DNA of 22,762 nucleotides from Saccoglossus kowalevskii (lineage: Eukaryota; Hemichordata; Enteropneusta; Harrimaniidae): contig NW_003124126.1 in NCBI RefSeq assembly GCF_000003605.2, positions 1-22,762 on the forward strand, given 5' to 3'. A model generated the notes under the pieces. It was not told the origin of the DNA, ran no database searches, and was given only the letters and a program-made list of their open reading frames with translations. Positions 22,023 through 22,762 of this stretch are shown piece after piece (positions within the stretch are counted from its first letter, which is position 1; each line of letters starts with the position of its first letter). The position numbers and the translations under genes were made by a program.

Positions 22023-22762
22023 CTTCCCAATGTCTACTGTGACTACATCCTTACAAATGTCTACTGTGACTACGTCCTTACCAATGTCTACTGTGACTAC
22101 ATCCTTACAAATGTCTACTGTGACTACATCCTTACAAATGTCTACTGTGACTACATCCTTACAAATGTCTACTGTGACTACATCCTTACAAATGTCTACT
22201 GTGACTATATCCTTACAAATGCCTTCTGTGACTACGTCCTTGCCAATGTCTACTGTGACTACTTCCTTACAAATGTCTACTGTGACTACAACCTTAAAAA
22301 TGTCTACTATGACTACATCCTTGCCAATGCCTTCTGTGACTACAACCTTACAGATGTCTACTGTGATTACATCCTTACAAATGCCTTCTGTGACTACATC
22401 CTTACAAATGCCTTCTGTGACTACATCCTTACAAATGCCATCTGTGACTACATCCTTACAAATGCCTTCTGTGACTACCTCCTTACAAATGCCTACTGTG
22501 ACTACATCCTTGCCAATGTCTACTGTGACTACATTCTTACAAATGCCTTCTGTGACTACATCCTTACAAATGCCTTCTGTGATTACGTCCTTACAAATGT
22601 CTACTGTGACTACATCCTTACAAATGTCTACTGTGACTACATCCTTACAAATGCCTACTGTGACTACATCCTTACAAATGCATACTGTGACTACATCCTT
22701 ACAAATGTCTATTGTGACTATGTCCTTGCCAATGTCTACTGTGACTACATCCTTACAATGCC
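22023..22762. repeat. Higher-order module E, copy 3 (cut by window end)
   Basis: CTTCCC (22023) to CTTAAAAATG (22293) is 270 bp, as in copies 1 and 2. The private CCATCTGTG unit is present 410 bp from the start, exactly as in copy 1 and unlike copy 2, so this copy descends from a copy-1-like ancestor. Private changes include GACTACTTCC near 22262 and CTACCTCC near 22486. AAA is reduced to AA near 22756, at the very end. Confidence 0.86.

Larger units (their letters stand above)
1..22762. repeat. 27-bp satellite array filling the whole window
   Basis: The sequence is about 843 head-to-tail copies of one 27-bp unit, all in the same orientation, with no spacer or unique DNA. The consensus is CTACTGTGACTAC then ATCCTTACAAATGC: 41% G+C, with 8 C and 3 G on this strand. 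Units differ at a few favoured positions: 27 (C/T), 3 (A/T), 4 (C/G/A), 14 (A/G), 16 (C/T), and 20 with 22 (A..A, G..C, C..C or A..T). Three recurring classes carry ACATCCTTACAAATG, ACGTCCTTGCCAATG or ACGTCCTTCCCAATG. Almost all length changes are whole units. The exceptions are a 26-bp marker unit seen six times, a few indel clusters, one 3-bp loss near 4121 and isolated 1-bp losses. Both window edges lie inside the array. The size and lack of genes point to eukaryotic satellite DNA; the species is not recognisable. Confidence 0.97.

Noticed and set aside
1-22762. CRISPR array
   Set aside because: Units are directly abutting with no unique spacers, and the 27-bp unit itself varies. This is a tandem satellite.
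1-22762. Telomeric repeat
   Set aside because: The antisense strand contains GTAAGGATG but no short TTAGGG-like period; the period is 27 bp throughout.
1-22762. Regulatory sites such as AP-1-like TGACTAC or octamer-like TTTGCAAAT
   Set aside because: TGACTAC is not the TGACTCA core and is just part of the unit. The octamer-like string is a rare one-base variant (near 8097, 15060 and 16249).
1-22762. tRNA, rRNA, transposon or insertion sequence
   Set aside because: No stretch departs from the 27-bp unit for more than a few bases. There are no inverted repeats, target duplications or cloverleaf-like segments.

Overview
The whole window is one continuous tandem-repeat (satellite or large minisatellite) array. 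The basic unit is 27 bp. Numbered from an arbitrary start, its consensus is CTACTGTGACTAC (unit positions 1-13) followed by ATCCTTACAAATGC (positions 14-27). 22,762/27 gives about 843 units. There is no non-repeat flank: both window edges fall inside the array, so its true length is unknown. I found no convincing protein gene, RNA gene, promoter, terminator, transposon or CRISPR array. An array of this size and kind suggests a eukaryotic genome, probably a heterochromatic, subtelomeric or other satellite locus. Nothing here lets me name the organism. The CpG-decay pattern inside the unit would fit a genome with CpG methylation, which is inference.

Layout. 1-1023: mixed units, with a cluster of small indels at 690-833. 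Six diagnostic 26-bp units (at 1024, 9601, 11328, 19481, 20479, 21531) punctuate the array. Between and around them are long higher-order repeats. Module S occurs at 1193-2660, 3782-5057 (7 units shorter at one place and 3 bp shorter at another) and 6018-7485. Its tail also occurs near 12750-13230 and 16719-17200. A 45-unit, 1215-bp module E occurs at 14251-15465, again as a 43-unit copy at 15466-16626, and a third time at 22023-22762, cut by the window end. A block of about 1.3 kb at 12750-14030 recurs at 16719-17999, exactly 147 units (3969 bp) away. A 14-unit (378-bp) tandem duplication sits at about 13650-14405. About 630 bp at 20328-20960 recur at 21380-22010.

Coding appearance. Because 27 is a multiple of 3 and the consensus lacks stops in three of six frames, very long open frames appear on both strands over the same DNA. 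The plus-strand Thr/Ser frame (TTSLQMPTV per unit) is open for 2262 codons at 12746-19534. A minus-strand frame (ICKDVVTVG per unit) is open for about 1680 codons over 12733-17763. The second plus frame (CDYILTNAY) is open only in shorter runs. I read these as by-products of the unit and not as genes. A repetitive mucin-like protein in the Thr/Ser frame is the only coding alternative worth testing.

What is interesting is the array's evolutionary record: nested unit-multiple duplications, a lineage-marking frameshift unit copied six times, a shared nonsense variant, a CpG site with both deamination products, and repeated 189-bp (7-unit) length steps.
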